Source: Myxococcales bacterium (GTDB lineage Bacteria > Myxococcota_A > Polyangia > Polyangiales > Polyangiaceae). From it: 64,000 nt of DNA. The notes under the pieces were generated by a model that ran no database searches, had not been told where the DNA came from, and was given only the letters and a program-made list of their open reading frames with translations. Shown one piece after another: positions 1-9,019 of this stretch; the stretch's first letter is position 1; every line of letters begins with the position of its first letter. The stretch covers positions 19,267-83,266 of the forward strand of contig JAAFHV010000001.1 in NCBI GenBank assembly GCA_013297655.1. The letters are read 5' to 3'. Made by a program: the position numbers and the translations under genes.

Positions 1-572
1 CGCGGATCGTTCGCCTCGTGGAGGCGCTCCGCGAGATCCCGAGCCTCGACACGATCCGCCTCGCGACCCGCGTGCCGGTGACACTCCCGATGCGCATCAC
101 GGCCGAGCTGGTGCGCGCGCTGAAGAAGCACCACCCGCTCTGGATCATGACCCACTTCAATCACCCGAAGGAGCTCACCCGCGCCTCCATCGCGGCATGC
201 GAGCGGCTCGCCGACGCGGGCTTCCCGGTGATGAACCAGACCGTGCTCCTCCGCGGGATCAACGACGACGCGAACACCCTCGAGGCGCTCTTTCGTGGCC
301 TCGTGCGGGCGCGCGTGCGGCCCTATTACCTGCTCCAAATGGATCCGGTGAAGGGCACGTCGCACCTTCGCACGCCGCTCCAAAAAGGGATCGACTTGAT
401 CGGCGCGCTGCAGGGCCGGCTCACCGGGATCGCGCTCCCGAAGCTCATCTGCGATACGCCCGGCGGGCGCGGCAAAGTGCCTCTCTTTCCGGAGAGCGTG
501 GTCTCCCGCGGCGAGGGTGTGACCACGCTCCGAACGTTCCGCGGCGAGCTCGTCGACTACGTCGATCCGTAA
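1..572 (+). CDS. kamA: L-lysine 2,3-aminomutase family protein (C-terminal part, cut by window edge)
   Basis: The frame is open to the left edge, so only the last ~190 residues are present. The text ATRVPVTLPMRIT, WIMTHFNHPKE, VMNQTVLLRGINDD and YYLLQMDPVKGTSH matches the barrel and PLP-proximal half of KamA/EpmB-type radical SAM aminomutases, which interconvert lysine and beta-lysine using SAM, a 4Fe-4S cluster and PLP. The CxxxCxxC cluster motif would lie upstream, outside the window, so activity cannot be judged. The GTG at 18 is internal, because the reading frame and homology continue before it. It faces the dioxygenase gene convergently; the 84-nt gap carries two copies of GCGAGTTTTGGC in tandem near 594-617. 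Confidence 0.9.
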   Translation, partial: RIVRLVEALREIPSLDTIRLATRVPVTLPMRITAELVRALKKHHPLWIMTHFNHPKELTRASIAACERLADAGFPVMNQTVLLRGINDDANTLEALFRGLVRARVRPYYLLQMDPVKGTSHLRTPLQKGIDLIGALQGRLTGIALPKLICDTPGGRGKVPLFPESVVSRGEGVTTLRTFRGELVDYVDP

Positions 573-656
573 AGCTCGCTCCGTTTTTCCGCGAGTTTTG
601 GCGCGAGTTTTGGCGCGCCATTTCGGGCACATCACCCCGCGGGAGCGGCGCGGCGA

Positions 657-1508
657 TCAGGTCGAGACGACGAGATCTTTGAACGCGAGCATCGCGCCGT
701 CGTTCATGCGCGACGTGGCGAGCGTGTAGCCCGCGAGATCGCCGCGGCCGACGACGTTGTCCGAGGCGTTCGTGGTGTCCGGCTGGCCGTAACCCTTGTA
801 TTCTGCATGGTTCGCGAAGATCTCGGCGACGAGCGCTTGGTCGAACACGAGCTGCGAGGTGGTGGACTTGCCACCCACCGTGACGGTGAAATGGATGTGC
901 ACGGTGCGGCCGCGGTACCAGCCCGGGAAGCAGCTATCGAAGTCGACGCGGCCGCTGTCGTTCGAGGTCTGCGCGCCGCGGAAGTAGTGCTTCGTGGAGT
1001 CGTCTTGGCTCTTCAAGCACATGGCGTTGTTCGGCGTATTTCCCGAGTAGCTTCCGTTGATCTGGGTGTGCCAAATCTTCACCTTGGCGCCGGCGACGGG
1101 CTTGCACGACGCGTCGAGGACACGAAGCGCGAGGCGCATCGGGATGCCGGTGTAGCCCTCGCTGATGTCGGTGCGCACTTGGTCCGCCGCTTCGGTGCAC
1201 GGGCCCTCCGTCGCCGTGACGGCGAGCGCGCACGCGGCGACGGTGGCGGGGAACGGATCGGCATAACCGCCGGTCATCGATTTGGTTCCGCCGCTCGCCC
1301 ACGCGGTCGCCGTGCCGCCGCCGTCTTGGGTGCCGGTGGAGCTCGAATCTCCGGTCCCGCCGCCGTCGCCGGTTGCCGTGCCGCCATCCTCGGTCGCCGA
1401 ATCCGTGCCGGTGCACGCGAGGAGGAACGCACCGCCGAGCACCATGAACATGCCACCAACGGCCTCACGGCGAGAGAGAACGGACACCGAATCTTCTTTT
1501 CTTTTCAT
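657..1508 (-). CDS. Secreted intradiol ring-cleavage dioxygenase-like lipoprotein
   Basis: A 283-residue protein. The N-terminus has a twin-arginine SRREAVGG motif, a hydrophobic core and a lipobox ending at Cys32 (FLLAC), so export by Tat and lipid anchoring are likely. A Gly/Asp/Thr-rich linker (residues 35-75) follows. The C-terminal domain carries the non-haem iron ligand set of the protocatechuate/catechol intradiol dioxygenase fold: Tyr154 (NGSYSG), Tyr198 (PGWYRG) and His204/His206 (VHIHF). All four ligands are present, so an Fe(III) site is expected; the substrate is unknown. Cytoplasmic family members cleave catechols, whereas exported ones such as this are poorly characterised. It is divergent from the kinase gene across about 180 nt. 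Confidence 0.88.
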   Translation of the reverse strand: MKRKEDSVSVLSRREAVGGMFMVLGGAFLLACTGTDSATEDGGTATGDGGGTGDSSSTGTQDGGGTATAWASGGTKSMTGGYADPFPATVAACALAVTATEGPCTEAADQVRTDISEGYTGIPMRLALRVLDASCKPVAGAKVKIWHTQINGSYSGNTPNNAMCLKSQDDSTKHYFRGAQTSNDSGRVDFDSCFPGWYRGRTVHIHFTVTVGGKSTTSQLVFDQALVAEIFANHAEYKGYGQPDTTNASDNVVGRGDLAGYTLATSRMNDGAMLAFKDLVVST

Positions 1509-1632
1509 GGACTAGGACCTCATATGGCGCACGGCCGGGCACGAGCTATGCGGAGTACGTGGGCGGCCACTCCGAAAGCGATCACCACCGCTCGAGCTTA
1601 TTTGTTTTTGCCATGACGGATGTTCAGGCAAC

Positions 1633-1647
1633 GAAACGGAACGTTTC
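1633..1647. promoter_or_regulatory. Inverted repeat in the divergent promoter region
   Basis: GAAACG-GAA-CGTTTC is a perfect 6-bp inverted repeat with a 3-nt spacer, 43 nt upstream of the kinase start and in the AT-richest part of the divergent interval. The position suits an operator, but arms this short can arise by chance. Confidence 0.25.
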
Positions 1648-1689
1648 TTCGAACGTGGATCGCCTTCGGGTCCCCTAGTCTGAGGGTCG

Positions 1690-3747
1690 ATGGGCGCTCG
1701 CAGCGAGAATGAACGAGGCGACGGGAGCGCGTTGCCGACGCCCGTGATGCCGCCGTATCGAAGCGAGTCCACCAACTTCGCCTCCGGATACACCCCGCAG
1801 ACGCTCATCCAAGACGGCGTGCTCGAACGCGCCGTCACGCTGAGCCCCTCGAGCCCCGGCACCAGCAGCGACGGCGAGGTCTCGGAGCTCCCTCGCGCCA
1901 CGCGCCCCGAAGATCGTTACGCCCTTCGCGACCTCCTCGGCGAAGGTGGCATGGGCGAGGTTCGCGCGTGCACCGACATGCACATCGGCCGCGAGGTCGC
2001 GATGAAGTCGATGCGGGCGGCGCAGATCAACCGCGCCGATCTGAGAACGCGTTTCCTTCGCGAGGCCCGCATCCAAGGGCAGCTCGAGCACCCCGCGATC
2101 GTGCCGGTGTACGACCTCGGTTTCCACGAGGAGGGCGCGCTCTACTTCACGATGCGGCGCGTGCGAGGCGAGACGCTCGAGGAGCTCGTCATGAAGCTCC
2201 GCACGGGGGACTCGAAGGCCCTCGCGGACTACCCCCAGCGCAAGCTGCTCGCCGCGTTCTCGCGCGTGTGCCTCGCGGTGCACTTTGCGCACACGAAGGG
2301 CGTGGTCCATCGCGACCTCAAGCCCGCGAACATCATGTTCGGCGATTTCGGCGAGGTGTACGTGCTCGACTGGGGCGTCGCCAAGCTCCTCTCGAAGGAC
2401 GCCGCGCCCCTCAGCCAAGGGCCGAACCTCGAAGTCTCTCACCTCGATTTTACCGAGGTAAATGCCGCAAAAACCGCGTCTGGCGCGATCATCGGCACCC
2501 CCGGTTACATGGCGCCGGAGCAGATCCTCGGGCAGTCGGCGGAGGTGAACGCGCAGACCGACGTGTTCGCCCTCGGCGCCATGCTGTTCGAGGTGCTCAC
2601 CCACGAGCCCATGTTCGCGACCGGCGAGACCCCCGAGGTGCTCTCGCGCACGCTCAAGGGCGAGGGTCGCAGCGCCGCGGCGCGCTTCCCGGACAAGCTC
2701 ATCCCGGAGGTGATCGACGCCGTCTGCCAACGCGCGACGAGCCCCTACCCCGAAAAACGATACACGAGCGCACGCCATATCTCGGAGGAGCTCGAGGCCT
2801 ACCTGAGCGGCGACCTCGACGCCGAACGAAGGCGATCGCTCGCGAAAAAACACGCCCTCTTGGCGCGCGAGGCAGCGGGTCGCGCGCTCCTGCCCACGGG
2901 CTCGATCGAGGACCGCCAATTCGCGCTCCGCGAGGTGGGCCGCTCGCTCGCGCTCGATCCGGAGGATCCGGAGGCCCTCGCGCTCCTCGTGCGCCTCGTC
3001 ACCGCGCCGCCGAACGAGATGCCCCCCGACGTGGTGGAAGAGATGGCGTCGTTCGAGCACCGCCGCGGCGAGCGTGCCGGCCGGCGTGGCGCGCTGCTCT
3101 TTGCGCTCGCGGCTGCCATTTTCGTTCTGCCTTCTGCGTTCTTCATGGGCGTGCGAAACCCCACGTTCGTCGCCGCGAACGTCATTTTGTGGGGCCTCGC
3201 CCCGACCGCGATTTTCTTCGGGCGAAAGCTGCCTTCGTGGGTCTCGCCGGTCGTGGCCTATGCCGCTGTCATGTCGTCGGCGATGATCTACGGGCCTTTC
3301 CTCTCCGTTCCGGCGATCGCCTCGGTGGTCACGGTTGCGTTCGTGCTCACCGGTCGACGGTCGATTCGCATCTTCTCCGTGCTCCTCGCGATCCTCACGC
3401 TCGTGCTGCCGGTGGTGCTCGAGCGGGTCGGCGTGCTGCCTCCATCGTTCGCGTTCGAGGGCGACAAGCTCGTGATCTTGGCGCGCGCGGTGTCGCTTCC
3501 GGCGTTCGCGGGCACGGTGCTCCTCACCGTCTCTCACGTCGCGATGGTGCTCTTCGTCGCGTACTACGTGGCAGGCAGCAAAGACACGCTCGATCGCGTC
3601 GAGGTGCAAAATCGCCTTCAATCGTGGCAACTTCGCCAGCTCGTCCCGCAAGAGGCGCAAGGCGCATTGAAGAGCCACGGGCGCACGCCGCACAGCCAGC
3701 GCCTCCCGCCTCCCCCGAAGAGCGCGAACCCCGATATCTTGGATTAG
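1690..3747 (+). CDS. Serine/threonine protein kinase with C-terminal membrane domain
   Basis: A 685-residue PknB-like kinase. After a ~75-residue variable N-terminus the kinase domain runs from about 77 to 345: glycine loop GEGGMGEV (84-91), catalytic Lys106 (AMKSM), catalytic loop HRDLKPAN (207-214), a DWG in place of DFG (227-229, common in this bacterial subgroup) and GTPGYMAPEQ (269-278). A linker follows. From about residue 470 there are several hydrophobic segments (for example around FALAAAIFVLPSAFFMGV), so the kinase is cytoplasmic and membrane-tethered with no obvious extracellular sensor domain. Substrates cannot be inferred. It is followed 98 nt later by the PEGA protein on the same strand. 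Confidence 0.95.
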   Translation: MGARSENERGDGSALPTPVMPPYRSESTNFASGYTPQTLIQDGVLERAVTLSPSSPGTSSDGEVSELPRATRPEDRYALRDLLGEGGMGEVRACTDMHIGREVAMKSMRAAQINRADLRTRFLREARIQGQLEHPAIVPVYDLGFHEEGALYFTMRRVRGETLEELVMKLRTGDSKALADYPQRKLLAAFSRVCLAVHFAHTKGVVHRDLKPANIMFGDFGEVYVLDWGVAKLLSKDAAPLSQGPNLEVSHLDFTEVNAAKTASGAIIGTPGYMAPEQILGQSAEVNAQTDVFALGAMLFEVLTHEPMFATGETPEVLSRTLKGEGRSAAARFPDKLIPEVIDAVCQRATSPYPEKRYTSARHISEELEAYLSGDLDAERRRSLAKKHALLAREAAGRALLPTGSIEDRQFALREVGRSLALDPEDPEALALLVRLVTAPPNEMPPDVVEEMASFEHRRGERAGRRGALLFALAAAIFVLPSAFFMGVRNPTFVAANVILWGLAPTAIFFGRKLPSWVSPVVAYAAVMSSAMIYGPFLSVPAIASVVTVAFVLTGRRSIRIFSVLLAILTLVLPVVLERVGVLPPSFAFEGDKLVILARAVSLPAFAGTVLLTVSHVAMVLFVAYYVAGSKDTLDRVEVQNRLQSWQLRQLVPQEAQGALKSHGRTPHSQRLPPPPKSANPDILD

Positions 3748-3845
3748 GTCGCCGATCGGCACCGCCACGAGGGGCACAGCCTTCTCGCGCGGCGGCTCGT
3801 TCCGTCCTTCCCATGGGGGTGCGCCCTCGGTAGGTTAGGTGTGTC

Positions 3846-5711
3846 ATGAGGGTCTCCCTTCGCAGCGCGTCCAGCTCCAACATGCCGCTCAACCTCGGCC
3901 GTTGGCCACGGGCGCGCGCAGTCCGCGCGGGTGTGCTCGCGGCCGTCACCGTTCTCGTGACGCCCCTCGCCGCGTCCGTCGTAGCGCCGTCCATCGCGAG
4001 CGCGCAGCCCGCTTCGCCGGCCGTTCCGACCGGCCCGCTCGACGCCAAAGCGCAGCTTGCCGCCGGCGACAAGGCCACCAAAGCCAAAAACTGGGCCGCC
4101 GCGATTGCCGCTTATTCGGCCGCGAAGGCGCAAAATCCCAGCCTAGAAGCGATGGACGGGCTCGCGAATGCCCTCTATGAAAAGGACGACTTCGGCCACG
4201 CCTACGAGGCCTACGAAGACCTGATTCGTATGCACGTGGGTAAGCTCGCGAAAGACAAGCGCGCCACCGCCGAAAAGCGCTTGAAGGAGCTCGGCCAGAA
4301 GTCCGGGCCGCTCACCATCAACGGCACCGAAGCCGAAGCCGAAGTGGCCCTCGACGGAGTCCTCATCGGCAAGCTCCCGATCGCCAAATCGATGCGCGTG
4401 TCGGCCGGCGAGCACAAGCTGCGCGCCACCAAGCTCGGGTTCAACCCCTTCGAGACCGCGTTCACCGTCACCGGCAACACCGCGGCTACCGTCGAAGTGA
4501 AGCTCGCGGCGGAGGTCCACAAGGGCAAGCTCAAGGTCCACGAGGCCGACGGCAAGCCGGTCCACGTGTTCGTCGACGGCATCGACGTGGGCGCGGCGCC
4601 TTGGGAGGGCGACGTCGATCCCGGCGTCCACGACGTGGTCGTTCGCGGGCCGAACGTGGTGTCCGCCCCCGAGAAGGTCACCGTCGACAAAAACGGCCTC
4701 CGCGACATCGAGCTCCGCGCCTCGGCCACGCTCGCCAAGCTCAAGATTACGGTCGAGGGCAGCCCCACCGCGCAAATCTTCTTGGACGGCAAACCGGTCG
4801 GAACCGGCTCATTTACCGCAGAAATCCCCGCCGGAACGCACAAGCTCTCCGTCACGCGCGAGGGCTACCAAAAGTTCGAGGACGAGGTCGTGCTCGTCGA
4901 GCGCGAGAACGTCGCCCGCACCGTCGTGCTCAATCTCTCCGAAGAGGTGAAGACCGGCGGCGACGACAAGAGCGCGCGCAAGCTCGAGGGCTTCTACGGC
5001 GGCTTCGGGCTCATGGGCCTCCTCCTCCCCGCCGGAAACGGGAGCGACGTCCAAGAGACGTGCGCCAAACGTGCGGCACCAGTCACCGATTGTTCGGGCG
5101 GCGGCGCGGGCACCGGCGGTGGCCTCTTCTTCTTTGCGGGGCATCACTGGGATCCGGTCGGCCTCGAGCTCGTCTTCGGTGGCTCGTTCGATCAGCAGAG
5201 CACCAAGATTGCCTATTCCGGGTCGAACCTCGGTGTCGGCGGCGGGCTCGGGCCCGATCCGAAGCGCACGGAAGACTTCTTCATCGGACGCGCGGGAGGC
5301 TTCCTCCTCGGCCGCACCAGGCTCTCTTTCCAGACGAACGGCGTCCGCGGAAGCTTCGCCGTCGGTGTCGGCGCTTCGTACCGCGTGTCGTTCCTCACCC
5401 GCGACACGGAGGGGCCCGCGCCCCTTCGCGACGCCTTCGTGTCCAACTCGATTGGCTCGTTCTCGCCGGTGCTCTCGCTCGACGCGTCGATTGCGCCGCG
5501 CTTCGGCGAGCGCATCTCGTTGCCTATCGGCATCATGATGCTCGCGGAGAGCCCCAACGCGAAGATCTTCGGCGACCAAGTGCCGCGCACCGATCCGGAG
5601 CCCTCGCGCCAGCTCGCGCCGGGCGTGGGCCTCTCCACCCCGTCGTATCAATTGTCGGCCGGGCCGCAGGTGTTCTTGGGCCTCTACGTCGGCCTCATGT
5701 TCGGCCCCTGA
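3846..5711 (+). CDS. PEGA-domain envelope protein with N-terminal TPR-like segment
   Basis: A 621-residue exported protein. The N-terminus has a signal peptide ending near ASAQPAS (about residue 55). Next is a helical stretch with repeat spacing typical of TPRs (LDAKAQLAAGDKATKAKNW). Then come at least three PEGA-type beta units at about 165-365, each with a V-F/L-DG-x-x-x-G core: VALDGVLIG, VFVDGIDVG and IFLDGKPVG. PEGA repeats are surface-associated binding folds of unclear ligand. The last ~230 residues are Gly/aromatic-rich and could form an outer-membrane beta structure (GGLFFFAGHHWDPVGLELVFG). The preceding gene is a Ser/Thr kinase on the same strand, but the 98-nt gap leaves co-transcription open. 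Confidence 0.8.
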   Translation: MRVSLRSASSSNMPLNLGRWPRARAVRAGVLAAVTVLVTPLAASVVAPSIASAQPASPAVPTGPLDAKAQLAAGDKATKAKNWAAAIAAYSAAKAQNPSLEAMDGLANALYEKDDFGHAYEAYEDLIRMHVGKLAKDKRATAEKRLKELGQKSGPLTINGTEAEAEVALDGVLIGKLPIAKSMRVSAGEHKLRATKLGFNPFETAFTVTGNTAATVEVKLAAEVHKGKLKVHEADGKPVHVFVDGIDVGAAPWEGDVDPGVHDVVVRGPNVVSAPEKVTVDKNGLRDIELRASATLAKLKITVEGSPTAQIFLDGKPVGTGSFTAEIPAGTHKLSVTREGYQKFEDEVVLVERENVARTVVLNLSEEVKTGGDDKSARKLEGFYGGFGLMGLLLPAGNGSDVQETCAKRAAPVTDCSGGGAGTGGGLFFFAGHHWDPVGLELVFGGSFDQQSTKIAYSGSNLGVGGGLGPDPKRTEDFFIGRAGGFLLGRTRLSFQTNGVRGSFAVGVGASYRVSFLTRDTEGPAPLRDAFVSNSIGSFSPVLSLDASIAPRFGERISLPIGIMMLAESPNAKIFGDQVPRTDPEPSRQLAPGVGLSTPSYQLSAGPQVFLGLYVGLMFGP

Positions 5712-5897
5712 TCACGCACGACCGCCCTTCCTTTCCAAGCGAAACGCGCGCTATCCGACTTCCGCGCTCCCTCGAAGGACCTGTCGCGCGAGGAGCATCG
5801 ACCGAGCTGGTGCGCCCCGAGGCAACGCTCCGGTTTCGTCGACGCGATAGAGGCCGGGCATCATCGCGCGGGCAACGGAGACAGTCCGTTGGCTACG

Positions 5898-6380
5898 TCA
5901 CCGCGGAGAAGCATTCCGCGCCGACCACTCCGCCCAATAGGCCCGCCCGGCCTCCTGCAGCTCTGCGACCGAACGCGTGATCCCGTGCTCGTCGTGGATT
6001 TCGACCGCTTCGGCCGTGAAACGAAGCTCCCCGCCCACGTCGGCGACGATCTTCCCGTGCCGCAAAATGCGCACGATCACGCTCCCGTCGTCGCTCACCT
6101 CGCCCTCCAAAATATCCACCTTGTTGGAGAGCACCTCGTCCGCCAAGACAGGAGGCTTCGGCCCCTCGCCCGGATCGGACCAGGGGAAATAGAGCAAATC
6201 GCGAATGCCTCGCAGCGTGACGCGGATCGCACGAGAGCTCGGCGTGAGCCGCTCGGCGACGTAGCCAATCTGCACCGTCAAGACGAGTGACCCGTCCGCG
6301 TGCGAGGCCCGCGCGACGCCGTCGTGGAGCACACAAAAAAGAGCGGCGATGCTCTCGTGGACGGGATTCGATTCAGGCAT
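5898..6380 (-). CDS. Hypothetical protein coupled to the PARG-like gene
   Basis: I do not recognise this 160-residue protein. The start is set at 6380 (MPESNPVHES) rather than at a longer upstream start, because this ATG lies 8 nt inside the end of the PARG-like gene, a typical translational-coupling arrangement. The product is soluble and acidic with no signal peptide or membrane segment. It has a beta-rich middle (VLTVQIGYVAERL, ILEGEVSDDGSVIVRI) and a helical C-terminus ending WAEWSARN. The tight coupling suggests that it acts with, or on the same substrate as, the ADP-ribose hydrolase. No catalytic motif is evident. Confidence 0.7.
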   Translation of the reverse strand: MPESNPVHESIAALFCVLHDGVARASHADGSLVLTVQIGYVAERLTPSSRAIRVTLRGIRDLLYFPWSDPGEGPKPPVLADEVLSNKVDILEGEVSDDGSVIVRILRHGKIVADVGGELRFTAEAVEIHDEHGITRSVAELQEAGRAYWAEWSARNASPR

Positions 6381-7221
6381 TCGCGAAGCGATCTCGGAAC
6401 GCGGCGTAGGTCGCGCCCTCTGCGCTTCGATCGTACACCGCGAACACCACCCGCGAGAACGCACCGGCAAATGCTGGCGACGCGAGCAGCTCCGCGAAGG
6501 TGCGCGCGACTACCTTCGGATCGTTGCGAAACACGCCGCAACCCCACGCGCCGAGAACCAGCGCGCGGTACCCCTTCGCCACCGCGAGGGCGAGGATCCC
6601 CTTCGCGCGCGCGGCGAGACATGCCTCTAGCGCCTGCGCGGAAGGATTCTCGGTGCGAAAATATTCGCCCGCGTTCGGTGCCGGGCTCGTCACGATCGAC
6701 AGCAAAAAGGGCCGCTCCAGGAGCTCGAGCTTCGAATCGCGGAAGAACGGGACTGCCGGCGAATAGATCATGTGATCGGTGTAGAGCATCGAGCCGCACG
6801 CTCGGTTCTCGTCGTAATAGGCACGTTGGGTGAGCTGGCAGGTGTAGAGCGCGGAGCATCGCGCCAAGTCTTCTTCTTGCGCTTTCGCACCACGCAAGAA
6901 GCCGCCCCCCGGGTTTTTGGCAGACGCATAGTTGAGCGCGAGCACCTTGGGCTCGCCTTCGGTCTCGACCAGCCTACGGCCCGCGTCGTCCGTCTTTTCG
7001 CGGGTAACTTCGATCCGGGTCGGCGCTCCGCGTTCTACCGGTACGAGCGCGGCGACGAGTGCCTCCAGCGCGGCGGGGCGCAGGAGCGTGGTGCCGGCGA
7101 CAGCATCACGAACGTGCGATGCGATGTCGACCGAAGCCCCGGAAGGAGCGACGTATGCGCCCTCCGTGACGATGCGAAGCGTGTCTTGTGCGATTCCTAC
7201 GAGTGCCATGGGGATACCCAT
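6373..7221 (-). CDS. Bacterial-type poly(ADP-ribose) glycohydrolase (TIGR02452/DUF2263 family)
   Basis: A 282-residue cytoplasmic protein. The N-terminal region (VGIAQDTLRIVTEGAYVAPSG) and the macrodomain-like core with NYASAKNPGGGFLRG (97-111) followed by AQEED (114-118) match the GGG...QEE signature of PARG, in which the Glu pair contacts the ribose-ribose bond. Family members hydrolyse ADP-ribose polymers or related O-glycosidic conjugates. The alternative start MALVGIAQ, 12 nt downstream, is equally plausible. It overlaps the next gene by 8 nt. No ADP-ribosyltransferase is recognisable nearby, but a macrodomain gene occurs 22 kb away. Confidence 0.9.
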   Translation of the reverse strand: MGIPMALVGIAQDTLRIVTEGAYVAPSGASVDIASHVRDAVAGTTLLRPAALEALVAALVPVERGAPTRIEVTREKTDDAGRRLVETEGEPKVLALNYASAKNPGGGFLRGAKAQEEDLARCSALYTCQLTQRAYYDENRACGSMLYTDHMIYSPAVPFFRDSKLELLERPFLLSIVTSPAPNAGEYFRTENPSAQALEACLAARAKGILALAVAKGYRALVLGAWGCGVFRNDPKVVARTFAELLASPAFAGAFSRVVFAVYDRSAEGATYAAFRDRFANA

Positions 7222-7328
7222 GAGGTAGCGCTCACCGCGAAAGAGTCAAGTTTACTTTTTCATCGCGGCTCGCGCGCGCGCCCTCACGAGGCTCTCGTGT
7301 CTGCGATCGAGCCTCCGTCGCCTCGACC

Positions 7329-7943
7329 TCAGTCGGCGCTGGCGTCGCCGAGACCTGCGTCGGGAGCCGTGAGCGCGAGGGTGCCGGACCAGCAGGTCTT
7401 TCCATTGCAACCTGCGCTCTTCGACTGAGCGACCGAAGAAGGGCCAGCACCGAAGAGGAGGCCGCGGTCGCCGTCACGCTCGAGTCGTACGGTGAAGAGC
7501 GTCGACGGGACGATGTTGACCCCACGCGACGAAAACCGGAGCGCGAGGCTCACCTTCCCTCCCTCGATCCGGTAGGCGCACTCGAACGCCGCGAGGGTGC
7601 CGGTGCTCCCGCACTGCCCACGATCGGCCAAGGTTTTTGGCAAACGTTGCTCGACGCACGTCTCGTCGACACACGCCACGATCACGGCCGTAGCTGCCTC
7701 GGGAGGCGTGAGCGCAGGCACCGTCACGTCGACGCGGCTCGAACAATCGAAGGCGCACTGTCCGCCGGACGACGGGGCGGGAGGTGCGGGAACGTCCGAG
7801 AATCCTTCCGGCGCGGCCACCGATCCGCACGCCACCACGAGGCCGACGACGGCGACGAGCACCCCTCGTTTCGACCGGGTAGACGGTGCGCGTAAGTCAA
7901 GATGTTCACCCGAATACGAGGTGGGCTTCGAATGGCGATTCAT
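7329..7943 (-). CDS. Small lipoprotein of unknown function
   Basis: A 204-residue protein with a long basic n-region, a hydrophobic core and lipobox LVVAC, then a Pro/Ser linker. The remaining domain contains eight or more cysteines (CAFDCSS, CVDETCVEQ, CGSTG, CNGKTCWSG), which suggests disulfides outside the cytoplasm, and a beta-sandwich-like pattern. The start ATG overlaps the stop of the upstream paralogue as ATGA (7940-7943), so the two are translationally coupled. No family is recognised. Confidence 0.75.
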   Translation of the reverse strand: MNRHSKPTSYSGEHLDLRAPSTRSKRGVLVAVVGLVVACGSVAAPEGFSDVPAPPAPSSGGQCAFDCSSRVDVTVPALTPPEAATAVIVACVDETCVEQRLPKTLADRGQCGSTGTLAAFECAYRIEGGKVSLALRFSSRGVNIVPSTLFTVRLERDGDRGLLFGAGPSSVAQSKSAGCNGKTCWSGTLALTAPDAGLGDASAD

Positions 7944-8986
7944 GTTTTGACGACGTAGGGGTTAGGGGAGAAGCGGAGCCCTTCCAGATCGGTCGCGAGG
8001 CGTTCGAGCTCCCCGCTGCTCGCCCCGGCGGCTCCGAACCAGCTCGTGAACGCCGTCGACGCAAGGAAGCGCGCGGGGCGACTCGGCCCGATGTTCGACC
8101 AGCCTCGCAGCACGCTCGCGCACCCCGATCCGACGCGCTCGTGGGTGCAGTCGAGCTCCTTCGCGAGGCTGCGAAGATCGGCGATCTCGGCCTCGAGGCG
8201 ATCGACGATCGCCTGCGTGCCGAGGCTGCACTCGGCGATCATGGCGCTATTTCCGAGGTAAAATTCGCGGTAAATCAAGGGCTCCGCTCCCGCGGTGGGG
8301 CAGTGCATATCGTAGCCGGTGCCGTAGCTCACGTTCGTGTCGTTCAAGAAAAAGAACGCGGCGATACGCTCCGGTGCGGCGAGGGCGACGGCGCTCGCGA
8401 CCTCCCCTCCGCCGATATCGAAGAACGCATAACGACGATCGCGAAACGAAGCGCGAAACGAAACGAAGATGGACTCGGGCTTGAAACGGAACGAGAGGAT
8501 CTCGTTGCCATAACGCTCCGGCGAGATTCGTGTGCCCGCGAGGAAGGGCCACCCGAAGCGGCCAACGGCGAATCGTTTGCTCGAGAGCAGCTTCGGTATC
8601 GGATCGCGTGGGTCGTGTTTCGTGTGCGCGGCGAGCACGTCGAAGAGGTGGCCGCGGTGGCCCGCTTTGTTCGTGGACCGCGTAAACACAGGATCACCAC
8701 GCCGGAGCCCCGCGGCCTGCTCTGCGGTGGTGAACGAATAGAGCGTGGGAAGCGTGGGCTTCGTCGACGAGATGCCCGTGAGCGCACGGAGAGCCACGCC
8801 CATCTCGGGCACACACGGGCCGGTCTCGGCGTCCGGAATGGGTGCGCTCGGGGCTGGAGGTGGCGCGGCATCGAGCTTCTCGAGCTTCACCTCGGCGTGC
8901 GGTGGAGGCGCGACGGCCCGATTCTCTCGGCACGCGGCCGCGAGTAGACTCCCGACGAGGAACGGGCGCCGACCGAGCTTACGCAC
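7940..8986 (-). CDS. Exported protein, tandem paralogue B
   Basis: A 348-residue protein with a short basic N-terminus LGRRPFLVGSLLAAAC that resembles a combined RR-export and lipobox signal (Cys19). A Pro-rich linker and an uncharacterised domain follow. The product is closely similar along its whole length to its neighbour at 9020-10060: shared blocks include TLYSFTTAEQ, LRRGDPVF, AGHRG, GRFGWPFLAG, APERIAAFFF, YREFYLGN and SLGTQAI. Conserved Arg, Tyr, Glu and aromatic residues suggest an enzyme or binding domain, but I recognise no family. The stop overlaps the following lipoprotein gene by 4 nt. Confidence 0.75.
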   Translation of the reverse strand: MRKLGRRPFLVGSLLAAACRENRAVAPPPHAEVKLEKLDAAPPPAPSAPIPDAETGPCVPEMGVALRALTGISSTKPTLPTLYSFTTAEQAAGLRRGDPVFTRSTNKAGHRGHLFDVLAAHTKHDPRDPIPKLLSSKRFAVGRFGWPFLAGTRISPERYGNEILSFRFKPESIFVSFRASFRDRRYAFFDIGGGEVASAVALAAPERIAAFFFLNDTNVSYGTGYDMHCPTAGAEPLIYREFYLGNSAMIAECSLGTQAIVDRLEAEIADLRSLAKELDCTHERVGSGCASVLRGWSNIGPSRPARFLASTAFTSWFGAAGASSGELERLATDLEGLRFSPNPYVVKT

Positions 8987-9019
8987 GAGTGCCCTCGACG
9001 AGCGTGGTGCGCTCGCGCA

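Noticed and set aside
1675..3777. A 700-codon open frame antisense to the kinase
   Set aside because: It is Arg/His/Glu-rich, has no family resemblance and lies opposite a protein with intact kinase motifs; such frames are expected in very GC-rich coding DNA.
5712..5897. A further gene in the convergent gap after the PEGA protein
   Set aside because: Frames in this 186-nt interval lack starts, ribosome sites and coding-like composition.
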